A DNA stretch of 64,000 nt from Spirosoma aureum (GTDB lineage: Bacteria > Bacteroidota > Bacteroidia > Cytophagales > Spirosomataceae), in the NCBI RefSeq assembly GCF_011604685.1, contig NZ_CP050063.1, positions 2,564,501-2,628,500 of the forward strand, read 5' to 3'. A program made the translations under genes and the position numbers. The notes under the pieces are model-generated. The model was given only the letters and a program-made list of their open reading frames with translations, made no database searches and was not told the origin of the DNA. Numbering within the stretch: the stretch's first letter is position 1; each line of letters begins with the position of its first letter. This document shows, in pieces, positions 15,915 to 24,291 of this stretch.

Positions 15915-17138
15915 TCATTTCAACTGGTTCCAGTAGATCAGTACGTTTAACGTGGCGCGGCCCGAAGCAATGATGTCGAGATCACCATCGCCATCGAGGT
16001 CGGCTGCCTGAAGGTCTTCGCAGGCCATTCGGACACTATCGTCCAGCGAGTAGCCTTCCACATTTCCTTCTTCTTTGGGCTTAAAGAGCCGGATACCTAC
16101 TTTTCCGGCTGCGTTTGGGTTACGCCAGCCAGCCACGATCTGATCACTGCCAACACCCAGAAAATCACCACAGGCAAGCGCATGTCCCTGGCTGAACATA
16201 TCGGTTAGAACGTCGACCTCTTTATCGGAACCCTTAGTCGTCGATTTTTTGAACGAGTAGGAGCCGCTTTCTACCTGCAACAGATTACCATGCATCGGCT
16301 GAATCGTTGCAATCGCACTTCCACCGTTCAGACGCCGGATTTCGCCAATGCCTTCGACTCCTTTGTTGAGGAGCGGCAACGCGTTACTGGCCGATTCGTC
16401 GTCGACCGGATGCCACCTCTTTTTCTTCCATTCGAACACATTGCCACCTTCTTTCCCGGCCACGATCAGTCCGGTAGTTGCTCCATCTTCCCAAATCTCG
16501 AAGTTATGGGTCAAGTGCATTGTTGAATCTACCAGCTGACGCTTCCATGTACTACGCGGATCTTTCGGAAATTCATAGCCCCAGATTCGTACGCCCCGAC
16601 CCTCGCCATTTTTGTTGCCCAGTCCGTGTAAAGGCACAACGATTAACTGATAATTGTCTTTGCCAATTTTCGCCCAGCGCATCCGGTGGGTAGTTACTTC
16701 ATGGTGTAAGCGAATGGCTTCCCAGCGTTGTGTTGGATCTTGCGGGCGGACAAGATAAAATACGGCTCCTGATTTGGTACTATCTCCGGTTTCGGCAGGG
16801 TTCCAGCCTGCGCCAACAGCCACCTCCACGCGCCCGTCGCCGTCCAGGTCGCGGGCGGCAATGCAGACGTTATCCTGCGGAGTCAGATTGGCTGCCATGA
16901 CGTATCTTTTCCACGGACTGGTTTTGTTGCCGGGATTCTGATACCAGACAAACTCCTTCTGATCGGCCAGTAAAATATCGGGCTGTTTGTCGCCATCTAC
17001 ATCGCCAATGGCCAGCCCATAACCAATATTGATCTGGTTATCGACAACCTGGATCTTGAAGTTAGGCGTTTGAGCTACGCTTAGTTGTGCAACCACGAGC
17101 AATAAAGCCGGTAAATGGAGCAGGAGGGAGGTTTTCAT
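15915..17138 (-). CDS. Exported FG-GAP/VCBS repeat protein
   Basis: 407 residues from the ATG at 17138, which begins a signal peptide (MKTSLLLHLPALLLVVAQLSVAQ); an upstream start at 17222 would bury it inside a longer N-terminus. Calcium-binding FG-GAP/VCBS-type repeats are seen: IGDVDGDKQPDILLADQKEF, ARDLDGDGRVEVAVGAGW, and near the end AADLDGDGDLDIIASGRATL. Such repeats build a beta-propeller on the cell surface or in the periplasm. No catalytic domain was recognised. The gene is 22 bases downstream of the MBL-fold hydrolase and probably co-transcribed with it. Confidence 0.83.
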   Translation of the reverse strand: MKTSLLLHLPALLLVVAQLSVAQTPNFKIQVVDNQINIGYGLAIGDVDGDKQPDILLADQKEFVWYQNPGNKTSPWKRYVMAANLTPQDNVCIAARDLDGDGRVEVAVGAGWNPAETGDSTKSGAVFYLVRPQDPTQRWEAIRLHHEVTTHRMRWAKIGKDNYQLIVVPLHGLGNKNGEGRGVRIWGYEFPKDPRSTWKRQLVDSTMHLTHNFEIWEDGATTGLIVAGKEGGNVFEWKKKRWHPVDDESASNALPLLNKGVEGIGEIRRLNGGSAIATIQPMHGNLLQVESGSYSFKKSTTKGSDKEVDVLTDMFSQGHALACGDFLGVGSDQIVAGWRNPNAAGKVGIRLFKPKEEGNVEGYSLDDSVRMACEDLQAADLDGDGDLDIIASGRATLNVLIYWNQLK

Positions 17139-17160
17139 CGTGTGTTTTGTCGTGATTCTA

Positions 17161-18003
17161 CTAGTCAATGCGAATGCCTTCGCCCAGTTGCATGACGCGG
17201 TAGGGCGTGCCATACTGTTCACAGGCTTTCACAAAATCGGCCGGATCGGCAGTGTTGAATTCAAACAGATCATAATGGTGAGGAATAACGAGTTTGGCCT
17301 CAATGTCGCGGCCAAGCCGGGCTGCTTCATCAGGGTCAAGGTTACCCGCCACGCGACGTTCGGGTTTGTTGCCGTTAATGGGCAGAAAAGCCACGTCTAC
17401 CTTGAAGGGTTTCAGGATATCGACCATACCATCGTACCAGAGTGTATCGCCGGAATGGTAAACACGATAGGGGCCGATTTCGACCACAAAGCCCATAAAT
17501 TTGCAACGGCCTTCTACATCACGCTCCAATTCATTATGTGCCGCCGGAACACCATGAAAGACGAAACCGCCTACAGGAACTGTCTGACCATCGTTGAGGC
17601 CAATAGGCTGACTTGGTGCGATACCAAGCCGATCTGTGACAAAGGTGCGATTGGCTTCAGGAATAACCAGCTGCATCTGCCAATTGGCGGCAAACAAGGG
17701 GAACAAGGTGTTATAATCTAAATGGTCAGTATGGTTATGACTGGAGGTGACAACATCAATCATACCCAAATGGCCCGGCTGAATAACCCGTTCTGAGATG
17801 CGTACATGGGGCTTGTCAGTATGGGCATATTTCTCCGATAATGAGTCTGACAGGTACGGGTCGAACAGTAACTGTTTGCCATTGTGCTGTACTAGAAAAC
17901 CGCTCTGCCCGAGCCACCAGATATGCAGTGAGTCGGGTTGGTTTCGGGCCGTTTCGATGTCGGCCAGGAGGGCGTCGTCTTTTTGAAAAGCGGGTTTAAG
18001 CAT
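17161..18003 (-). CDS. MBL-fold metal-dependent hydrolase, UlaG-like
   Basis: 280 residues, no signal peptide. The metal-binding signature is clear: SHNHTDHLDY (HxHxDH) near residue 90, HSGDTLWYDG for the bridging aspartate, and IPHHYDLF near 245 for the last histidine. WWLGQSGFLVQHNGKQLLFDPYL at the start is typical of the UlaG/YtnP type, in which the best known member opens L-ascorbate 6-phosphate lactone. The substrate here cannot be deduced. It is upstream of the FG-GAP gene and downstream of the SDR gene, all on the minus strand with small gaps (22 and 56 bases), so a three-gene operon is possible. Confidence 0.88.
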   Translation of the reverse strand: MLKPAFQKDDALLADIETARNQPDSLHIWWLGQSGFLVQHNGKQLLFDPYLSDSLSEKYAHTDKPHVRISERVIQPGHLGMIDVVTSSHNHTDHLDYNTLFPLFAANWQMQLVIPEANRTFVTDRLGIAPSQPIGLNDGQTVPVGGFVFHGVPAAHNELERDVEGRCKFMGFVVEIGPYRVYHSGDTLWYDGMVDILKPFKVDVAFLPINGNKPERRVAGNLDPDEAARLGRDIEAKLVIPHHYDLFEFNTADPADFVKACEQYGTPYRVMQLGEGIRID

Positions 18004-18059
18004 GGTTTTTTACTTGCTCAAAAGAAAGCTATTGACTTAACCAGTGAAAGGAGCAAACC

Positions 18060-18920
18060 TTACGGTTTATACCGCAATCCGCTAACTCGTCCCAACACCC
18101 AGTCAATTATTCGATCGGGGAGGAGTCGGGGTAGTATCCAGCTTGTTAGCTTGTTGGGCACTAATGCATAACGGGTTCGTGGCTGGGATGTTTCGTGAAT
18201 CTGTACAATGCGCTCCCCAAGGTAATCAATTGAAAATCCACGCTTTTCGGAGGTTTCGACTTGTTTCAGAAACCATTGCATGGCTGGATAATACACGGTG
18301 TTATTGTAGGCACTAATGTCCGTTCCTTTACCCCAAATGGGTGTTTTAACGGCTCCCGGTCCAACAATAACGACATCAATGCCAAACAGCGCCAGTTCCC
18401 GTCGCAGGCTGTGCGAAATGCCTTCTACGGCGTGTTTGGAGCCGACATAAGCACCCATAAACGGAATCGCGACCTGTCCATTCACCGAACTGATATTCTG
18501 AATCCGGCCAGGCTGGACAGCATGATTGGCCCGCGCTCCGAGCAAGGGCAGAAACGCCTGCGTGACCTGAATTAATCCCAGCACATTGACCTCAAAATGG
18601 TTTCGTATTGTGTCAATGGGCTGATATTGCAGGGGGCCACCCATGGCAATACCCGCATTATTGATGAGACCACCAAGCCCGCTGTTAGCCAGCCGGGCGT
18701 TGAGAAATTTTGCTGCTTCGGCAACAGCATCCGTGTCGGTTACATCAAACAGCAGCGGAATGAAATTGTCGCCCAACTCAGCCACGAGCCGATCGGCATC
18801 GGTCTGGTGACGAACACTCCCAAAAACTGTGTAGCCGCGCTGAACGAACTGTTTGGCTGCGCCGAACCCAATGCCCGTTGAGACACCCGTAATAAGAATG
18901 TTTTTGCTGATGGGTTTCAT
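18060..18920 (-). CDS. Short-chain dehydrogenase/reductase (classical SDR)
   Basis: 286 residues. The Rossmann cofactor motif TGVSTGIGFGAA lies at the N-terminus (TGxxxGIG), followed by NNAGIAMGGPL, the catalytic serine in ISSVNGQVA, and YVGSKHAVEG with the YxxxK pair; the sequence GPGAVKTPIW follows as in the family. It is therefore an intact NAD(P)-dependent oxidoreductase. GSVRHQTDADRL after the second strand suggests NADP(H) preference. The substrate is unknown. It is the first gene of a possible minus-strand unit with the MBL hydrolase and the FG-GAP protein. Confidence 0.9.
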   Translation of the reverse strand: MKPISKNILITGVSTGIGFGAAKQFVQRGYTVFGSVRHQTDADRLVAELGDNFIPLLFDVTDTDAVAEAAKFLNARLANSGLGGLINNAGIAMGGPLQYQPIDTIRNHFEVNVLGLIQVTQAFLPLLGARANHAVQPGRIQNISSVNGQVAIPFMGAYVGSKHAVEGISHSLRRELALFGIDVVIVGPGAVKTPIWGKGTDISAYNNTVYYPAMQWFLKQVETSEKRGFSIDYLGERIVQIHETSQPRTRYALVPNKLTSWILPRLLPDRIIDWVLGRVSGLRYKP

Positions 18921-19256
18921 GCCGTAAAGCTACGAGTAATGCAATAGGCCTGTACGGATATCGTGAGTTCTTCGGCTTGTACAAAAAAACTGTATTTTAC
19001 CCGCCCAATAAGCGTAAATGCCTGACTTAGTGCCTTGCGGGATACGTAAGCAGTACGACAAACGATTTGGGCTGACAAAACCGCATTTTCATCGTCAGCA
19101 AAATACGCAATTCGTTCAACCAATTCGTTCAAAAAGCGGTTACGAAATTAATTAGTGAGTGAGTAGACTGGCGAGTGCGTGAATAGACGTTCCATTCACA
19201 TGTTCATTGCGCCAGTGACCCGATTATTCATTAATCATTCATTTGTGAAATTGATT

Positions 19257-19823
19257 ATGCAGGACATCGAACCCTTTTACGGCTGGGAAAAATATTATAC
19301 ATCGGCTGACGACGAGCGGTCGCCGTTTCACGAACGGGAGTATAATATGCAGCAGTACGAAAACAATATATACGGCTATTACATCCATCCGCTTTGGGAC
19401 GAAATTGGCTCCGAAACCCTGTATTGCAAGATACTGTTTGCCAATTATGATCGTCAGTTTGTCGTGATCGAACTTTTTGGGGAATGGAACGATACGCTTC
19501 ATAACGATATCATGTACCTGAAACGGCAGGTAGTAGACCTACTGGTCTATGAGGGAATTAAGTATTTTATTCTGATCAGTGAAAATATTTTCAATTTCCA
19601 CGGTTCTGACGACAGTTATTATGAAGAATGGTTTGAGGATGTAGAAGATGGCTGGATTGCGGCTATTCATTCGCCGGAGTTTATTGAACGCGAGTGGAAA
19701 AAATACCACCTGGACTATTACATCAACTTTGGGGGTACGCTGGACATTGCTAACTGGCGCACGCTAAAACCCGCCAACCTGTTTGAATTGGTCAATAGCC
19801 TGATTGTTCGACGGCTGGGGTAG
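19257..19823 (+). CDS. Conserved-looking cytosolic protein of unknown function
   Basis: 188 residues from the ATG at 19257 (MQDIEPFYGWEKYY); an upstream start at 19179 would add 26 residues of unlike composition. The protein is rich in aromatic and acidic residues (YYTSADDERSPFHEREYN, YYEEWFEDVEDGW) and has predicted strands LYCKILFANY and FVVIELFGEW. No signal peptide, membrane segment or known motif. Codon use matches the neighbouring core genes, so it looks like a resident gene. I do not recognise the family. It is a single gene between the SDR operon and the coiled-coil protein. Confidence 0.75.
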   Translation: MQDIEPFYGWEKYYTSADDERSPFHEREYNMQQYENNIYGYYIHPLWDEIGSETLYCKILFANYDRQFVVIELFGEWNDTLHNDIMYLKRQVVDLLVYEGIKYFILISENIFNFHGSDDSYYEEWFEDVEDGWIAAIHSPEFIEREWKKYHLDYYINFGGTLDIANWRTLKPANLFELVNSLIVRRLG

Positions 19824-19973
19824 CCCAGGGAAAACGATCCAAAAACAAGGCCTGCCTCTCTTCAGGTCCTGCTGCCATTTCCGCTCGTCTTTTTCCCTTC
19901 TTCCTATTCTTTTTGGTTTTGCCCCCGTTTCTGTTCAATTTTCGCTCATTATTAAAAGCCCACAAGTGATTTT

Positions 19974-20453
19974 ATGGAAGACAACGCAAAAAACACAGCC
20001 GCCGAAGAAGTAAAGGCTGCCAAGACAACGACTGCCGAGAAACTTGAGGCCTTCAAATCCGAGGCTGGTCAACACCTGAATGCAGCAGCTACACAACTCG
20101 ACGAATTGAAAGACAAGCTGATCGCTCAAGCGCAGGAATTTGGAAAAGATATTGATATTGAAGGAATTAAAGCGAAAGCGACTGAGCATTTCGACGCAGC
20201 GAAAGCATCTACAGCCGAGAATCTGGCTTCTCTGCAAGCTCAGGCTGAAACCGTTTTTGCCGCAGCTTCTGCCAAAGCCGACGAACTATCGGACGTTGCC
20301 GAAGATAAGTTTGATGAACTGAAAGCCGAAGCATCCGTGCAACTCGAAGCTGCGCAGGTTAAGCTCGACGAACTGAAGGCTGAAGCTGCTCTTCAAATTG
20401 AAGAAGCGAAGGAAAAGGCCAAGAGCGTCTGGAATCAGCTGTTCGGGAATTAA
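19974..20453 (+). CDS. Ala/Glu/Lys-rich repetitive coiled-coil protein (LEA- or apolipoprotein-like)
   Basis: 159 residues made almost only of Ala, Glu, Lys, Leu, Asp and Gln. Repeats of about 11 residues of the form LDELKAEAxxQ occur through the length (TQLDELKDKL, KFDELKAEASVQLEAAQ, KLDELKAEAALQIEEAKE). This gives one long amphipathic helix without signal peptide, ending in WNQLFGN. The composition and repeat are like group 3 LEA proteins and exchangeable apolipoproteins, which bind membranes or stabilise proteins during drying, but this similarity is by composition only. It precedes the restriction-modification-like gene by 109 bases; no functional tie is evident. Confidence 0.8.
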   Translation: MEDNAKNTAAEEVKAAKTTTAEKLEAFKSEAGQHLNAAATQLDELKDKLIAQAQEFGKDIDIEGIKAKATEHFDAAKASTAENLASLQAQAETVFAAASAKADELSDVAEDKFDELKAEASVQLEAAQVKLDELKAEAALQIEEAKEKAKSVWNQLFGN

Positions 20454-20549
20454 TAGCTAGTAAGTATAGAGAACACGGAGAGTGAGCAGGGGCAAGTCGA
20501 AAAAAACTTGTGAACACTGCAAAGCCTCTGTGTTCTCTTTGTTTAGCGT

Positions 20550-20557
20550 TAAATTTG
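20550..20557 (+). promoter_or_regulatory. TAnnTTTG -7 element abutting the start of the RM-like gene
   Basis: TAAATTTG matches the -7 consensus and ends five bases before the ATG at 20563, the same arrangement as at 2200-2207. It supports the choice of 20563 as start and suggests a leaderless message. A -33 TTG is not evident. Confidence 0.45.
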
Positions 20558-20562
20558 CCTCC

Positions 20563-23454
20563 ATGAGGCTCCACCTTCGTAAACCACTTCAGTCACTCAA
20601 TAAAGCGTATGCCCGGCAATCAGTCCCGCAGGAGCAACTAGATACATTTCGTAGCGCATTGACTCGGCTGTTTTCGCGGGTAGACGAGAAGGAGTCTGAA
20701 GAATTCCAGAAAAACATTGTTGCTGGTTTCCTGTGCGAAACGTTCTATAACAATACCTTCGAGGTTCATACGAACGATTGGATTGATCTCATCATTGAGG
20801 CCAGGCCGGTCTCGCCGGAAATTCCTGACAAATTGTTGCCCGGCAGCTTCCCGTCGAGCGCCATTATCGAGACCCGAAAAGTGTTTGCGGCCGAGATGAT
20901 GACTCCGCTCAAAAATAATGTCAAAGCCCTTCATGATCTGATTTTATACTACTTTGAGCTTCGTGAACGCGACCCGAATCAAGTAGTTTGCCAGTTAATT
21001 ATTACGGACGTTTATAACTGGTTCATTTTCGACGAAACCGATTTTCGTCAGTTCTTTTATGACAATGCCCGGCTTAAACGATTATTTCAGCTCAGGCAAC
21101 AGCAGAAGAAAGACGACGCTATTTTCTATGCCGAAACGGCTCGTATTCTGCGTGATCTTGACGTCGACTTACCAGTCACATACCTGAATCTGCGTGAATT
21201 TGCCGATGCGCTCAAACTCCCAATTGAAGAAGGCAATCGCGCCTTGGTACCAGTCGTTAAGGTGTTTTCGCCAGAACATTTACTAAAACAACCGCTGCCA
21301 AATGGCACAGACGCCGTCAGCCAACGCTTTTATAATGAACTGCTTTATATCGTTGGACTACACGAATTGCCGACGAATAAGAAAAGCAGGCTTATTCAAC
21401 GACTGCCCGAAAATGAACGGGCGGAGGGGTCGTTATTGGAAAATTCCATTAGTCAGCTACTTAAACAGAATGCGCTGGCAAATGCGGAAGGACTAAATAC
21501 CTACGTTGCTACCGAAACGGATCAACTGGCTGACATTGGGTTGGAACTATGCTTTACCTGGCTTGGCCGTTTGCTGTTTATTAAACTGTTCGATGCACAA
21601 CTGGTTAGGTATGGCCTGCGCGACCGAAGCGCCCACGTTCTGACTGCACAGCGAATTCAGGACTTCACTGCACTTAACGCGTTGTTTTTCGACGTAATGG
21701 GCGTACCTGAAGAACAGCGGTCGGCTGATAGCATAAACCGGTTTGGACGTGTTCCCTATTTAGGTTGTTCCCTGTTTGATAAAACCGCTCTTGAACGACA
21801 GACAGTAACGATCGGCGATCTTGACAACACGCTCGAATTACCAATAGCTGGCCAGACGGTTCTCTATAATACACAGGCCGAATCAGAGGCAGCACAACGC
21901 TCAACACTACACTATTTACTGGATTTTCTGGATGCGTACGATTTCTCCGTTGACGATCCCGTTGTCGTGCAGGAAGATAAACCGAGTATTACGGCGACCG
22001 CGTTGGGAGCGATTTTTGAGAAGATCAACTGCTATCTTACTAATTCAGTGCTAATTCCCGATCACTTGGTTGCGGAGATCGTTCGCGATACAGTGCGTAG
22101 AGCGGTGATCTCGAAATTTACCACCTATCCCGATCTGAATTCCCTGCGCCCCGACGATTCGATTAAGGCAACAAGTATTGAAGAACTCAGTAGCTACTTT
22201 AGTCATTTTCACGAACCCCAGTCGCTGCTGCGCTTCAATGCTGTTTTCAATAGCCTTCGCATTGTAGACCCAGCCGTTGGCAGCGGACGTTTTCTTGTAG
22301 CAGTGCTGCATGAACTTATCGCTCTGAAAGCCGAGCTGGGCATTCTGGTCGATAGCGACGGGCAACGTATTCATCAACTTTGTGTCAGCTCTGTCAATAG
22401 TGAATTAGTGCTCACCAATGAGGATGGTGAGCCGTTTGAGTACATTCCGGAAGGAGGGAGCCTGACTAAATTTTCCTCTGTGGAAATGCAGCGGGTCCAG
22501 AAAACAATAATTCATGAGAAACGGACGCTTCTGGAAAACTGTCTCTTTGGCGTAGATGCCAGCTCCACCGCCGTCAATTTCTGTATCTTGATGCTATGGA
22601 TCGAATTGATAAAAAGCGTTCCGGTTACTGAAGTGATGGGTAAAGTTGACCGACGCGACATTGCGTCTCTACCATGCGCTTTAAATATAAAAATCGGCAA
22701 TGCGCTGGTGTCGCGCTTCAGTCTGGATTTTCAGGCTGATGGTTTGAAGAGTCCAATCCGCGAGAAATTTATGATCGACTTCAACCAGTATAGAATGGAT
22801 GTGCTGGCCCTCCGGCAAAATCCAGAAAAGCTGGATGAAGAACAAATTCATGCCCGAATACAGGAGTTCACCGAATTCCTGAATCAGGTAGCACTCGCTG
22901 GGCAGAAAGAAGTTCTTGAGATTCGTCGGCTCGAAGCCAGACTCGCACAGGCGGCTTTACCGTTTGATTCCATTAGTCAGGATGATAGACAACAGAAGCT
23001 AACCAGCCAGCTACAACAGAAAAAAGCAGCTTACATCAATAAACAACGCATTTTTCAGCAGGCGTTTGAGTGGCGATTTGCGTTTCCTGATGTGCTTGAT
23101 GAAACCGGAAATTATGTGGGTTTTGATGCTGTGATCGGTGTGCCACCATTCACTCGCTCCGAAGGATTCCCTGGTTCCAGGGCGTATTTTCAGGGAGCGT
23201 TTCCAAATACATACGTAAGTAAGGCCGAGCTGTATGTACTATTTGTTGAACTAGGGCTCAACCTGCTGAAACCGGGTGGGCAATTGACCTATGGGCTACC
23301 AACGAAATGGACGCAGGTAGGCTATGCGAGTAAATTGCGCAGCTGGCTACAGACCGGAGCTCTCGAGCAGAAAGTAGCTGTAAGCAGTCTGGCCATTACC
23401 GACGAAAAGACAGCACAACTGAGTATTTTGTCAATTCGTAAGGAAGAAGAATAA
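20563..23454 (+). CDS. Eco57I-like restriction-modification protein with altered catalytic motifs and no target-recognition domain
   Basis: 963 residues from the ATG at 20563. The N-terminus (LRKPLQSLNKAYARQ, DEKESEEFQKNIVAGFL) matches the nuclease-bearing front part of single-chain Eco57I-like enzymes of Bacteroidota, but the expected IIE-x-K step of the PD-(D/E)xK site reads IIETRK (~100-105). The methylase core keeps motif I, DPAVGSGRFL (~569-578), whereas the catalytic (N/D)PP(Y/F) is VPPF (~860-863, GVPPFTR). The chain ends about 100 residues later (LSILSIRKEEE), where family members continue into a DNA-recognition domain. The reading frame is intact throughout, so a retained non-catalytic protein is likelier than fresh decay. 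SAM and DNA binding may persist. No second RM subunit is adjacent. Confidence 0.8.
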   Translation: MRLHLRKPLQSLNKAYARQSVPQEQLDTFRSALTRLFSRVDEKESEEFQKNIVAGFLCETFYNNTFEVHTNDWIDLIIEARPVSPEIPDKLLPGSFPSSAIIETRKVFAAEMMTPLKNNVKALHDLILYYFELRERDPNQVVCQLIITDVYNWFIFDETDFRQFFYDNARLKRLFQLRQQQKKDDAIFYAETARILRDLDVDLPVTYLNLREFADALKLPIEEGNRALVPVVKVFSPEHLLKQPLPNGTDAVSQRFYNELLYIVGLHELPTNKKSRLIQRLPENERAEGSLLENSISQLLKQNALANAEGLNTYVATETDQLADIGLELCFTWLGRLLFIKLFDAQLVRYGLRDRSAHVLTAQRIQDFTALNALFFDVMGVPEEQRSADSINRFGRVPYLGCSLFDKTALERQTVTIGDLDNTLELPIAGQTVLYNTQAESEAAQRSTLHYLLDFLDAYDFSVDDPVVVQEDKPSITATALGAIFEKINCYLTNSVLIPDHLVAEIVRDTVRRAVISKFTTYPDLNSLRPDDSIKATSIEELSSYFSHFHEPQSLLRFNAVFNSLRIVDPAVGSGRFLVAVLHELIALKAELGILVDSDGQRIHQLCVSSVNSELVLTNEDGEPFEYIPEGGSLTKFSSVEMQRVQKTIIHEKRTLLENCLFGVDASSTAVNFCILMLWIELIKSVPVTEVMGKVDRRDIASLPCALNIKIGNALVSRFSLDFQADGLKSPIREKFMIDFNQYRMDVLALRQNPEKLDEEQIHARIQEFTEFLNQVALAGQKEVLEIRRLEARLAQAALPFDSISQDDRQQKLTSQLQQKKAAYINKQRIFQQAFEWRFAFPDVLDETGNYVGFDAVIGVPPFTRSEGFPGSRAYFQGAFPNTYVSKAELYVLFVELGLNLLKPGGQLTYGLPTKWTQVGYASKLRSWLQTGALEQKVAVSSLAITDEKTAQLSILSIRKEEE

Positions 23455-23684
23455 TAAAATTAGGCAAATCCGTTTTTTACGAGCAAATCAATACTTAATT
23501 GATCCATTTGGCTTAATTACTTAAACGATAATTTGCCCCATCGTCTGATAACATAACTTTCTAAATTGTAGCAAACCAAGGAAAACTTAAAAGAAATTGC
23601 CAATCTGCGCTTAGAATGGGCAAGATGGAACAGGTTATGCTTGTCGCTGGTTATATTTGTGAACCTACCAACCGAATTGGGTTT

Positions 23685-24101
23685 ATGGGTAAGCTTCAGC
23701 GTCAATCCGTACTGTACCGGCTCCTTTGCCTGTTGATGGCATTACATGTCATCAATGTCAGTATTGATGCGCCCGATCCTTACGAGGCACCCAGATTTCC
23801 GGGCGAACGGCGCGAGAATTTATCGATCAACGAAATAGAAAGCTTCAGCGAGCTCCTGCTGGAAGAATGTTTCGGTCTCGAAAATGCCATTCCCGAACAT
23901 GAAGAATCCGACGACGACTCTGAGGTGACCAACGTTGAACAGGATTACTTCTTTCACCAATTGTTTGTGTTTACCACCTTGCCCGATCATTATTGGTATT
24001 TGATCCGGCAGGCTGTGCCTTTCAAACTCGCACATGTTCCTACACATGTGCCTGAAATTTCGTCTCCTCCCCCCCAGTTCGCGGCATACCCGCGTGTGTA
24101 A
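23685..24101 (+). CDS. Small exported protein with acidic middle, unknown function
   Basis: 138 residues from the ATG at 23685, which places a basic start (MGKLQRQSVLYR) and a hydrophobic segment (LLCLLMALHVINVSI) at the N-terminus as in a signal peptide. Starts at 23616 or 23625 are possible but would lie upstream of a TATATTTG promoter element at 23652-23659. The mature part is acidic (EEPDPYEAPRF-like beginning, HEESDDDSEV) and ends in a proline-rich stretch (PTHVPEISSPPPQF). No known domain. It precedes the RND efflux operon by 190 bases; a hairpin lies in between, so it is probably a separate unit. Confidence 0.55.
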   Translation: MGKLQRQSVLYRLLCLLMALHVINVSIDAPDPYEAPRFPGERRENLSINEIESFSELLLEECFGLENAIPEHEESDDDSEVTNVEQDYFFHQLFVFTTLPDHYWYLIRQAVPFKLAHVPTHVPEISSPPPQFAAYPRV

Positions 24102-24130
24102 GAAACGTTGCTGATGCGATACCCTATGCG

Positions 24131-24160
24131 TCAATAGAGCAGAACCATCTGGTCTATTGA
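24131..24160 (+). promoter_or_regulatory. Hairpin in the leader region of the efflux operon
   Basis: TCAATAGA (24131-24138) and TCTATTGA (24153-24160) pair, and inside them CAGA pairs with TCTG across one G-G mismatch, giving an 8 + 4 base-pair stem with a four-base loop. No T run follows. It could end the upstream gene, be an operator for a repressor of the efflux operon, or fold in its leader RNA. Confidence 0.4.
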
Positions 24161-24291
24161 TGAATAGGTCGCGCCTTTACACATATGGCCTGGTCTTCAC
24201 GATAAATCAATCTGTGTGATAGCTGGTAGAAGCCACCGAAAGGATGGCAGTATCTGCCTTGTATTCACGCGTATACTTTCTGCCTTAAAAG

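Noticed and set aside
17140..17721. 193-codon open frame antisense to the UlaG-like hydrolase gene
   Set aside because: Mirror frame of a clearly coding gene whose metal-binding motifs are intact on the other strand.
18917..19132. 71-codon minus-strand frame ending in an ATGA overlap with the SDR gene
   Set aside because: The overlap looks like coupling, but the sequence has no domain, mixed composition and no recognisable promoter; more likely the untranslated leader of the SDR gene.
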